Of a DNA stretch of 64,000 nt, positions 1-8,379 are shown piece after piece. The stretch is taken from contig NZ_JACCLX010000016.1 of assembly GCF_024490875.1 (NCBI RefSeq), positions 84,663 to 148,662 of the forward strand, read 5' to 3'. Made by a program: the position numbers and the translations under genes. This stretch comes from Methanocaldococcus sp. (GTDB taxonomy: Archaea > AGJL01 > Methanococci > Methanococcales > Methanocaldococcaceae). Every line of letters begins with the position of its first letter. Position 1 is the first letter of the stretch. Below the pieces are notes generated by a model that saw only the letters and a list, made by a program, of their open reading frames with translations, did not search any database and was not told the origin of the DNA.

Positions 1-1293
1 TTGCCTTAACATTAATGTTACTGTTTTGTTAATATTATCTGAATAGAAATAAAATTTTACAATATGATTAGTAGGATCATAAATGACTTTTGGCTTAGAT
101 GTATAGGTATTGTTAGGAATAAACTCATAAATTGTATTTCCCTCATCTCCAACAGCTAAATAATCTAATGTTGCTGAAAAAGCAGTCCATCCTCCATTAT
201 ATGAGAACTCCATCCAACATATAGGATATATAAATGGATAGGAATATTTATGGATAAAAATATCTCCATAATAGTATGGTTCATATTCAGTTTCATTACC
301 ATCTCCATAGTCATATTTTAGATACCAAGTAGTTAATAAATTACTATAAGATGCATCAATAGGTTCAAAATACATAGTATCATTTACTTTATACGCCATT
401 GCATAGATATCTTCAACATCTACACTTCCTGAAGAGTTATAAACATAACTCTCATTTCTTATGGGCTCAAAGTATCCTCCTATAGGTCTATTTACTTTAA
501 TACCTTCATATAAATATCCTACTAAAACTCTCCCATAGTCATCAACTAATAAAACTCTTGGATAGTAAATTCCAGGTTTTGTATAAGTATGTGTAGGAGA
601 TTTTTCAAAGGAAAATGTTCCATCTCCGAAGCACCAAACAGTTAATATTATATTTCTACTTATAGAGTAGTTGAATTTAACGCTATCTCCAACAACAATG
701 TTATCTCTGCTAACGTTTATTGTAACAGGAGTAAGATCTACACTTAAACCATTAAATTCATAATTTTCGGGAGTTTCTGAATAATATCTTATTATGACAG
801 TATTACTTGAACTATTATAACTTACATTCCACTGTTCTTTTGAGTAATAAGTAGGACTTCCATTAAAAATATACTTAGTATTTTTTACATCTCTAACAAC
901 GAGCCAGTTGTATGTTAAAGCCTTAGAGTAACCAGTATTATTTAAATAGCCACACCATGCAACAGGATATGGAAATGGAAAACTATACTTATGTATAACT
1001 ATTCTATTATTAATACTATAGTTTGTTTCTGTTAAATCTCCAAAATCCCATTTTATTAATCCATTATTTAATATAATTTCAGCAACAGAATCAGGAGCTA
1101 AGGCTGTAAATGTTATGTTATCATTAACTTTATATGCAATAATAGAAGGATTGTAGTTATTTGTATATCCACTACTATTTGTTATATTCATAGTTCCTTT
1201 ATGAACTAATATAATGTATCCATTAGACATTGAGATATTTAAACCTAAAAATAATAGAGATGCTATAAAAATTAATAAACGATTTACTTTCAT
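1..1293 (-). CDS. Secreted PKD-domain surface protein (3' part outside window)
   Basis: A frame with no stop runs from an ATG at 1293 to the window edge, giving 431 visible residues. GGTGGG sits five bases before the ATG. The first 24 residues are a hydrophobic signal peptide ([18 protein letters not shown]). Around residues 220-265 there is a recognisable PKD fold signature: WCFGDGT followed by [11 protein letters not shown]. Two homologous blocks surround it, each with an F/YGD motif and then HKYS(F/Y)PF(P/I)YP, so the protein is built from repeated beta-sandwich units. Family knowledge: PKD domains occur in archaeal surface-layer and adhesion proteins. The gene lies 29 bases after two pilin-like genes on the same strand, suggesting a common surface structure. 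The substrate or partner is not known. Confidence 0.85.
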   Translation of the reverse strand, partial: MKVNRLLIFIASLLFLGLNISMSNGYIILVHKGTMNITNSSGYTNNYNPSIIAYKVNDNITFTALAPDSVAEIILNNGLIKWDFGDLTETNYSINNRIVIHKYSFPFPYPVAWCGYLNNTGYSKALTYNWLVVRDVKNTKYIFNGSPTYYSKEQWNVSYNSSSNTVIIRYYSETPENYEFNGLSVDLTPVTINVSRDNIVVGDSVKFNYSISRNIILTVWCFGDGTFSFEKSPTHTYTKPGIYYPRVLLVDDYGRVLVGYLYEGIKVNRPIGGYFEPIRNESYVYNSSGSVDVEDIYAMAYKVNDTMYFEPIDASYSNLLTTWYLKYDYGDGNETEYEPYYYGDIFIHKYSYPFIYPICWMEFSYNGGWTAFSATLDYLAVGDEGNTIYEFIPNNTYTSKPKVIYDPTNHIVKFYFYSDNINKTVTLMLRQ

Positions 1294-1322
1294 AATCCCA
1301 CCAGATAAAAATAATATTTTAT

Positions 1323-1772
1323 TTAACTAAAACTAATATTTACATTTAATTTCTTAGAAACATTTACTATTTTCCCATCCACATTGGCAGTTATAACTAT
1401 ATTGTTTCCTACATTTATAGGAGATTGTTTAAATACACCAGTTAAAATAACACCATTTTTATTAGGAGTAATTAAAATATATGTGTCACCATATACACTT
1501 ATAGTTTTGTTTTTTATTGTTAAATTGTATCCCAATATCCCAATAGGTTTTAATTTTAATTTAATACTAACATTTTTTGTATATGCTAAAATTGCATAAT
1601 TTTCAAAAGTATCGGCTATATCATATAATCTATTCACAATTAAAGAGTTGGTCATACTAGTTGTATAACTAAGTTCTATATTGTATAATATTAATGAAAT
1701 AATTAATAATAAAAATATAGCCATAATAAGGTCAATAGATATTTGTCCTCTTTTTTTTGTTAGTTTTATCAT
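1323..1772 (-). CDS. Small pilin-like protein with class III signal peptide
   Basis: This 149-residue protein begins with a basic patch (KLTKKRG) followed by QISIDLIMA and about 18 hydrophobic residues. That matches the archaeal class III (type IV prepilin-like) signal, in which a prepilin peptidase of the EppA/FlaK kind cuts just before the Q and the hydrophobic helix drives assembly. GGGGT lies upstream of the ATG at 1772. The rest is hydrophilic, Thr/Asn-rich and probably beta-stranded, with no catalytic motif. It is 50 bases downstream of a second gene with the same kind of signal and just upstream of the PKD protein gene. I infer a minor pilin or assembly component of a surface fibre; no specific family is recognised. 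Confidence 0.8.
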   Translation of the reverse strand: MIKLTKKRGQISIDLIMAIFLLLIISLILYNIELSYTTSMTNSLIVNRLYDIADTFENYAILAYTKNVSIKLKLKPIGILGYNLTIKNKTISVYGDTYILITPNKNGVILTGVFKQSPINVGNNIVITANVDGKIVNVSKKLNVNISFS

Positions 1773-1822
1773 ATACTACCCCTAATACTTGATAAAATTA
1801 TAAAATTTTAATAATTAAACTA

Positions 1823-2686
1823 TTATTTTGTTATATTTTCAATTGTTACCCCAGTAGCTTTACCTTCAAGATAAACACGTTTATTTTTCTTTAAATGTAA
1901 GTTTAAGCCTGTATCAGAACTTGGATAGATATTGTATATTATTATATTTCCAGTATAATCCCAAGAACTGATTAATATTTTATTATTATACTTTAAATAA
2001 ATCCATGTATGATTACCAAATACATCTAATGTTAATGTTGACTCTATATTTGATAAATTAGCTTTAATACTTCTAGTTTTTACAATTTCTGTATTTTCAG
2101 CAACTAAATTTCCATTTATGTAAATTTCCTTAATAGGTAAATCCTTTATATCAACCCATCCATTTTTATCTATATAAATTTTTCCTGATGAAACGTTATT
2201 TACAACTATTTTAATTATATCATTTTTATTAATTTTAATAGATTTTCCATTGCTTAACTTTATATAGGAATGATCATATTCAAAGATATTCTGAAAGATT
2301 ACATATCCATTAAGTGTAGCATTAACAAGGTTAGTAGATAGATATATATTGGTTCCATTATAGTTTGTTATTGTGTATCTATATTGATTTTTATTAGTTA
2401 TTCTGTGTCTATATTGATTTTGTATTGTTTTATTAGATATATTGGATGAAGTATTTATAGATATATTAATAATTTTAGATGGAATTAATACAGTAATTGA
2501 AGATGATAAGTTTGAAGATACATTTGGCTCTTTAAATGTAATTAGTGTGGGCCTACTAAGAGTTTCATTTTTATTATTACTTATACCAAGATTCACGTTT
2601 AGAGTTTGAGTAGCAATAATAGCACCTCCAATAATAACTGCAAAAATCAAGATAATTAATTCAAGAGATAGTTGTCCTCTTTTCAT
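1823..2686 (-). CDS. Larger class III signal-peptide protein (pilin-like)
   Basis: The start is placed at the ATG at 2686 because GGTGAG lies five bases before it; an earlier in-frame ATG at 2698 lacks such a site. The 287-residue product opens MKRGQLSLELIILIFA, an excellent match to the QxSxExxxL consensus for prepilin-like processing in methanogens, followed by a hydrophobic helix. The mature part is rich in Asn, Ser, Ile and potential N-glycosylation sequons (for example NNKNETLS, NVSSNLSSS), as expected for an archaeal surface protein. It is first in a three-gene minus-strand cluster with another pilin-like gene and a PKD protein. Function beyond surface assembly cannot be deduced. Confidence 0.8.
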   Translation of the reverse strand: MKRGQLSLELIILIFAVIIGGAIIATQTLNVNLGISNNKNETLSRPTLITFKEPNVSSNLSSSITVLIPSKIINISINTSSNISNKTIQNQYRHRITNKNQYRYTITNYNGTNIYLSTNLVNATLNGYVIFQNIFEYDHSYIKLSNGKSIKINKNDIIKIVVNNVSSGKIYIDKNGWVDIKDLPIKEIYINGNLVAENTEIVKTRSIKANLSNIESTLTLDVFGNHTWIYLKYNNKILISSWDYTGNIIIYNIYPSSDTGLNLHLKKNKRVYLEGKATGVTIENITK

Positions 2687-2836
2687 AGTACTCACCATAA
2701 CAATACCTTATATTGAAATATTTGAATTATTTAAAATAAGGATTGCTTTATTTTACTATCTTCAATGTTAAGTTTATTTAATTAAAGTATATATATCTTA
2801 CTCTAAAAAATAAAAACAAATAATAGAGAATAATTC

Positions 2837-5800
2837 TTATTTTATGCTTAAAATTTCCTCATATAGAGTTCTTAAAACTTCCAAATAATCTACTTCGCCA
2901 TTTTCAATTTTATCCATAATTTCCTCTAACTCTCTTGTTCTCTCCTCTGATATTAGATGAGGATAATGACTTATTAGATAATTATAAACTTCAATTCCTA
3001 ATTTTGTAGGGATTAATTTATTTTTACCTTTGCTTTTAATTACATATCCTCTATCTAACAACTTTTTAATAATTTGGGCATAGGTTGAAGGCCTTCCAAT
3101 TCCTCTCTCTTTCATTAACTTAATAACTTCTCCCTCATCATACAATGGAACTTTTGGAACTTTTTTAATACTCTTTTCTAACACTTTTAAGTAATTTTTC
3201 TCTATTTTTGGAAGTTTTTTTAACTTTAAATTATAGATTCTACTCCATCCATCAAACTTTATATCTATGTATCCTTCAATTTTTTCATCTAAATCTTTTA
3301 TATATATCTCTTCATATTCAACAATTGCCTCTTTCATCTGAGAGGCTATAAATCTTCTAAATATTAAATCATAAACTTTTATATGATTTTTTGTTAATTT
3401 TATATTACTCTCTTTTAAAAACTCAATAAGTTCTTCTGTGTCCATAGGCTTTGTAGGTCTTATACATTCATGTGCTCCTTCCATAAAATACTCTCTATTT
3501 TTTAAATAATCCTCTAAATTATTTAGTTTTAAATATTCCTTTGCAACTCTCATTCCATCTAACGAAACTCTCGTTGAAGAAGTTCTATGATATGTGCAGT
3601 TATGTGAAATAACCCCATTTGATATAAAGTTTTGGTTATTTTTAATGGTTAGGTCATAAACATATCCATCATAGAAAATATCTTCTACATTTTTAACCCT
3701 AACAAATGATATCTCTCCATCAACAATTTTTTCTAAAAACTCTTTATATTCTGAGTTATTTACATATTTTAAAACTGTCTTTAATTTATTTCTTGGAATA
3801 TTGTTTGTCTTTTCTTTATACCAATTTTCAATGTATATCTTACTATCTTTTAGTATATACTTTCTTCCTATTTTGAATGTTAATTTTTCAAATATTTCTT
3901 TTACTGGTAATAAATCACATCCAAATCCTTCCCCGTGTTCTTCCCTATATGTATTATAACCTCTCTCAAATGCTTCTTTTCTAATTCTTAGATATTTGGC
4001 AATTTTCTCCTTAAAGGTTTCTAATGATTTATTGCTTATTATTAAGGAGTAAATTCTATTTTTATCTTTATGCAATCTGTTTAATATTCCAATTGAGTTT
4101 AAGTAAATACCTATCTTTTCTAAAACTTCTTTTCTTTTTGAAGTTAGAAGCATTCTTAAATTATGTTTTTTAACATTTTTGTTATACAGTAATGAGAAAC
4201 ATCCATCAGTATCAAAGTAACCAGCAATTAGTGCATTAACATAGTTTTCTGGAAGAGAAAATATTATTCCATTTAATTTTCCTTCTCTTGTTCCTAATTT
4301 TCTTAAAATTTCTGCAATGATTGGATTTGAAATATTTACTTGATTTCCAGAAATCCAATTATGTAAGAATGGAAATGTTTCATCCAATATAGTTTTAACA
4401 TCTTTTAGTGGAGTTTGTGCAATCTTAATTTTGCTATTTTGAATGGACCCATCACCTAAAACTAATCCTACAAAATACCAAAACCTTTCATCTAATTTAA
4501 ATAATGGAATTTTTTTAGTGCCTGCAACACTTTTGTATATATATTTTGCTTCCTTTTCAACCTCATCTAAATTAAAGTTCCATTTTATCAAATACTTTAA
4601 TGGAACTCTTTTATTTCTAAGATATTTATATTTTGTACTAGTTTTGATATTTTTCCTAATAAATTCTTCTATTTTTTCAAATATTCTTGAATTCTCGTCA
4701 AACTCTATTAAAACATCAGTAATGTCTAAATATTTCAAAAGATTCAATAATGATATTGGTTTTCTATCAACTTTGTAGTTAAAAGGCATTGCAATGTAAT
4801 CATTTTCTTTAATATCTTTTGCAGAAATCCATCTCAATTGATTATCTCTTAAAACCAATAAGTGGTGGTCAGGAGTTGCTTTTATCTCATAATTATTTGA
4901 TAATATAATTTTTCTTAGATTTCCAGTGTATCTCAATTTCCAGAATTTTGTGACAATGTCTTTCTTTATTGATAAATCATCTAAATCTAACGATAAAATA
5001 TTTCCTTCTTGAATATTAACAATATCTTCAATTGTTTCAATTCTACCATCTCCCAATACAACATAAGTGTCTGGTGTTAAACACAATCCCAATTCAAACA
5101 ATTCTTGGGCAATAGCCATTACTTCATCTGCACTTAAATTAAATCTCTTTGTAGATTCTTCCAATAAAGTATCTGTTGTAAATGGAGGTAATGGGTTAAT
5201 TTCTTTCTCATATATTTTGACTTCAACTTCTACCTCATCTTTATCAAATTCTTTTTCCCAAACCTTTCCTATGTAAATGTCATTTTCCAATTTTAATGAT
5301 AAGTAAGGAACTTTTATTTTATGTTCATTGTATCTCTCTATAATCCAACCTAAGACAGGAGTTTGAACTCTACCAGCAGATAGATAGTTTTTATTAAATA
5401 CCTCCCACAACTTTTGACTTAACCTAAATCCAATCCACCTATCTTCTATTCTTCTAACAACTTGCCCCTTAACTTTATTTTCATCTAACTTTAACTCTTC
5501 TCCTTTTTTAAATGATTCTACTGCCTTTAAAATAGCCCTCTTTGTAATTTCGTTAAAGCCAACTCTATATATGTTTTTGTTAAATGGCATACTGTTAAGT
5601 GCTATGTCATAGCCTATCTTTTCTCCCTCAGTATCAATATCTGTTGCTATAAATATAGCATCTACTTCATCGGCTATTTCTCTAATAATCTCTATATTTT
5701 CCTTAGAATCCATAAAATTAACTTTTTCTCCACTTTTTGATAGTTGTTTTAACAACTCCTCTATATTCTTCTGGTCTGTAAATTGTTCCCCATTAACTTT

Positions 5801-7681
5801 TTTAATTGATGTATATATAGGAATATACACATTGTTTTCTATCTTTACTCCATAAAATCCTTCTTTTGTAACTAAATCAAATACATGTCCTCCACTAGCA
5901 GTTATAATTAAATTTATGTCTCCTATACAAACTTCATAAACATTTCTATTGTTTATCTTCCTAATTGAAGGTTTTCCAAAGAAACTTGCAATAGTTCTTG
6001 CCTTGTTTGGACTTTCTACAACCATTAAAACAGATTTTAGTAAATCAGGAATTTTTCCAGTAATTCTTCCTTTTTTAATTTTTTCCCTAAGTTCATCAAT
6101 TTTTTTAATTAACTCCTCTATGTTAATTTCATCTATCTTTTTAAATTCACTTTCGTACATAAAAAGCATATACTTGTTAAGATACTCAAAAATATCTTTT
6201 TCATCAACCAACACTATACTTGCTCCTTTAGTTAAACCAAACTCTGTCATTCTTGATGTTCTTCCAGATGCTTGAATATATGTTTTTACATCTGGAATTA
6301 ATAATAAATACTCATTATCCTCTACTCTTATAGAGAAATTTTTTATCTTCAATTTTTCAGAAACTATTTCTTTAATCTCCTCTAAGGTTTTCCCTTCAAT
6401 ATCTATATCTTCTTTTAATTCACCTTTTTCTTTTAATTTCTCAATATATTCTTTTAACTTGATTTTAAACTTAGGAACTCCATAGAATATAGCATATCTA
6501 ACCCTTTCGGGCATATCTAAACCTCTAACTAAAACTCCGTAGTAAGAGGCTACACCAATCAAAACATCTAATTTCCCTTCTCTAAAATCATCAAATCCTT
6601 TTTTATCTTTTGAGTGTATTAACTTTGCCTTTATACCATTTTTAATTAAAAATTCTTCAATCTCTTTTGCTTTTTCAACTCCATAATCTATTGAGACAAA
6701 TATAAGTCCTCCACTACCAAATATTTTTATATATTCTAATATTTTATTTAAACTAAGTTCTTCATCATATATATCTTCAACATCTCTAAGTTTGTTCATT
6801 CCATAGCCAATTTCAAAATTCAACAATTCCCTATAAAGTTTTACTCTATCTCCATAACTCTTTCCAGTGGCTGAGGCAATTATTAAACATCCATATTTTA
6901 TTTTTGACAATTTTTTCTTTAATATTTCTCTCTTTTTTAATGCATCTTCTATCTTTCCAATTTTTATTAGGTATATTATTTTATACGCTTCATTAATTAT
7001 TTCATCGTCAAATCCCAACAATTTTAAAGTTCTATCAACATTTTTAGATGCCTTTAATAATGCATCAACATCATCCACAAATATAAAGTCAAATTTTGTG
7101 TTTGGAGGATTTTTTGCCAAATAGTTTGAAGTTGTTATCAGTATATCGAAATCATTGTTGTCTATTTTCTCTTTAACTTCCTTCTTTTCTTTTGTAGATA
7201 ATTCTGAATGATAGGCAACAACATTTATTTTTAAATTATTTTTATCTATCAAAGAGATAATTCTTTCATAGGTTTGTTTTATCAATAAAGTTGTAGGTAA
7301 GATTATATAACATTTTTTTCCTTTTTTTGCTAAGAATAAACTCATCAATACTCCAAAGAAACTCTTCCCCACACCAGTTGGGGCAACAATTGAAAAACTT
7401 TTATTTTTTAAAACTCTCTTAGCCCACATTCTTTGAATACTCAACAACTCATAGCCCAAACTTTTTACAAATTCCTCAAATTCTTTAAACTCATTTAATA
7501 TTTTGCAATAATCTTTTAAATTTTTTAAAGTTTTTTCTTCTCTAAGTTTTTTACATAATTCTAAGTTATCTTTAACATATTCATCCTTTAAGCATTTTTC
7601 ACATACTCCTACTTCAAATCTTTCGCTATAAATCTCTCCATTACAGTTAGGGCACATTTCTTTAAATATCATAGGTATCAT
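2837..7681 (-). CDS. rgy: Reverse gyrase, intein-containing precursor
   Basis: Reverse gyrase introduces positive supercoils with ATP and is a hallmark of hyperthermophiles. The start is set at the ATG at 7681 (MIPMIFKEMCPNC), preceded by GGTG; this gives 1614 residues. A longer frame would run into the divergent taw3 gene. Order: N-terminal zinc finger with C10, C13, C27 and C30; SF2 helicase-like domain with Walker A APTGVGKS (about 100-107) and a DDVD box; then a type IA topoisomerase with VVESPNKARTIA and the TOPRIM acidic motif ATDIDTEGE. A 495-residue intein (residues 867-1361) interrupts the topoisomerase domain immediately before the segment CTYHRTSSTRVS, whose tyrosine attacks DNA. 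The spliced enzyme would be about 1119 residues. Confidence 0.97.
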   Translation of the reverse strand: MIPMIFKEMCPNCNGEIYSERFEVGVCEKCLKDEYVKDNLELCKKLREEKTLKNLKDYCKILNEFKEFEEFVKSLGYELLSIQRMWAKRVLKNKSFSIVAPTGVGKSFFGVLMSLFLAKKGKKCYIILPTTLLIKQTYERIISLIDKNNLKINVVAYHSELSTKEKKEVKEKIDNNDFDILITTSNYLAKNPPNTKFDFIFVDDVDALLKASKNVDRTLKLLGFDDEIINEAYKIIYLIKIGKIEDALKKREILKKKLSKIKYGCLIIASATGKSYGDRVKLYRELLNFEIGYGMNKLRDVEDIYDEELSLNKILEYIKIFGSGGLIFVSIDYGVEKAKEIEEFLIKNGIKAKLIHSKDKKGFDDFREGKLDVLIGVASYYGVLVRGLDMPERVRYAIFYGVPKFKIKLKEYIEKLKEKGELKEDIDIEGKTLEEIKEIVSEKLKIKNFSIRVEDNEYLLLIPDVKTYIQASGRTSRMTEFGLTKGASIVLVDEKDIFEYLNKYMLFMYESEFKKIDEINIEELIKKIDELREKIKKGRITGKIPDLLKSVLMVVESPNKARTIASFFGKPSIRKINNRNVYEVCIGDINLIITASGGHVFDLVTKEGFYGVKIENNVYIPIYTSIKKVNGEQFTDQKNIEELLKQLSKSGEKVNFMDSKENIEIIREIADEVDAIFIATDIDTEGEKIGYDIALNSMPFNKNIYRVGFNEITKRAILKAVESFKKGEELKLDENKVKGQVVRRIEDRWIGFRLSQKLWEVFNKNYLSAGRVQTPVLGWIIERYNEHKIKVPYLSLKLENDIYIGKVWEKEFDKDEVEVEVKIYEKEINPLPPFTTDTLLEESTKRFNLSADEVMAIAQELFELGLCLTPDTYVVLGDGRIETIEDIVNIQEGNILSLDLDDLSIKKDIVTKFWKLRYTGNLRKIILSNNYEIKATPDHHLLVLRDNQLRWISAKDIKENDYIAMPFNYKVDRKPISLLNLLKYLDITDVLIEFDENSRIFEKIEEFIRKNIKTSTKYKYLRNKRVPLKYLIKWNFNLDEVEKEAKYIYKSVAGTKKIPLFKLDERFWYFVGLVLGDGSIQNSKIKIAQTPLKDVKTILDETFPFLHNWISGNQVNISNPIIAEILRKLGTREGKLNGIIFSLPENYVNALIAGYFDTDGCFSLLYNKNVKKHNLRMLLTSKRKEVLEKIGIYLNSIGILNRLHKDKNRIYSLIISNKSLETFKEKIAKYLRIRKEAFERGYNTYREEHGEGFGCDLLPVKEIFEKLTFKIGRKYILKDSKIYIENWYKEKTNNIPRNKLKTVLKYVNNSEYKEFLEKIVDGEISFVRVKNVEDIFYDGYVYDLTIKNNQNFISNGVISHNCTYHRTSSTRVSLDGMRVAKEYLKLNNLEDYLKNREYFMEGAHECIRPTKPMDTEELIEFLKESNIKLTKNHIKVYDLIFRRFIASQMKEAIVEYEEIYIKDLDEKIEGYIDIKFDGWSRIYNLKLKKLPKIEKNYLKVLEKSIKKVPKVPLYDEGEVIKLMKERGIGRPSTYAQIIKKLLDRGYVIKSKGKNKLIPTKLGIEVYNYLISHYPHLISEERTRELEEIMDKIENGEVDYLEVLRTLYEEILSIK
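3599..5083 (-). other. Intein with LAGLIDADG homing endonuclease inside reverse gyrase
   Basis: The in-frame insertion begins with Cys (CLTPDTYVVLGDGRIETI, splicing block A), contains a block B TxxH (ATPDHH), two LAGLIDADG-type motifs (VGLVLGDGSI and LIAGYFDTDG), and ends FISNGVISHN followed by an extein Cys (blocks F and G). All residues required for standard protein splicing are present: Cys at position 1, the block B His, the terminal His-Asn and Cys +1. The two dodecapeptide motifs each keep an acidic residue, so the endonuclease may be active. It sits two residues before the catalytic tyrosine of the topoisomerase, which makes clean loss difficult. From memory the M. jannaschii reverse gyrase has an intein of nearly the same size at this site. 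Confidence 0.95.
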
Positions 7682-7767
7682 AATAAACACCAAAATTATT
7701 AATAAATAATTATTTATTTTTGATTTCAACAAAATTGGTTTAAAAACTTTTTGCTTTGAGTGAGAGT

Positions 7768-8352
7768 ATGAGATTTGAAGATGACAAAAAAAGAACATTG
7801 ATAAATTTAGAATTAGCAATTAGGGAGAACTTAGTAGATAAAGATATAATTCCAATACTTGAAAAAATAAACAGTTTAGAAAATTATTACACTACGAGTT
7901 CTTGCATAGGTAGAGTAGGAATTATGGAAATACCAAAAGATAAGAATCCTAAAATATATTCAAAGTGGTTAGGTAAATGGCATCACTATGCCACATACGA
8001 AGAGATGTTTAACTCCCTAAAAAATATTTCCAATGAGAAAAATTATATTATCTTTGTTATGAACTCTCCAATATTACATATAGCATCAAAAGATATTGAT
8101 TCAGCAAAAAAAATGCTTGAATTAGCAATACATTCTGGTTTAAAAAGTTCTTCAATAAAATCAATATCTAAGAAAAGGATAATTGTTGAAATTTTAACTA
8201 CCTATAAAGTAGATGCTCCAATAGGAGAAGATGGAAAGATATTTGTAGATAACAATTACTTAAAGTTTTTATTAGATTATAGCAATTCCAAACTCAAAAG
8301 AGCGAGAGAAATTTTTATGAGATGGGTAAATAATTTAGATAAACTAAAATAA
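7768..8352 (+). CDS. taw3: tRNA wybutosine-pathway N4-methyltransferase Taw3 (TYW3 family)
   Basis: The 194-residue product fits the TYW3/Taw3 family, which methylates N4 of the tricyclic base at position 37 of tRNA-Phe during wyosine-derivative synthesis using S-adenosylmethionine. The family signature SSCIGRVGI is present near residue 47, followed by KWLGKWHHY and, later, the SGLKSSSIKS segment typical of the family. I chose the ATG at 7768, with GAGTGAG just upstream, over an in-frame TTG twelve bases earlier. It is divergent from reverse gyrase, with only 86 bases between the two start codons, so both promoters must lie in that gap. The hef gene follows 27 bases downstream on the same strand. 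Confidence 0.85.
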   Translation: MRFEDDKKRTLINLELAIRENLVDKDIIPILEKINSLENYYTTSSCIGRVGIMEIPKDKNPKIYSKWLGKWHHYATYEEMFNSLKNISNEKNYIIFVMNSPILHIASKDIDSAKKMLELAIHSGLKSSSIKSISKKRIIVEILTTYKVDAPIGEDGKIFVDNNYLKFLLDYSNSKLKRAREIFMRWVNNLDKLK

Positions 8353-8379
8353 TATATTAAATTTAAAACTAAGAGTAGG

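Noticed and set aside
7682..7819. 46-residue N-terminal extension of reverse gyrase
   Set aside because: It has no ribosome site, runs through the divergent taw3 start region, and the zinc finger begins shortly after the ATG at 7681, which has a GGTG site.
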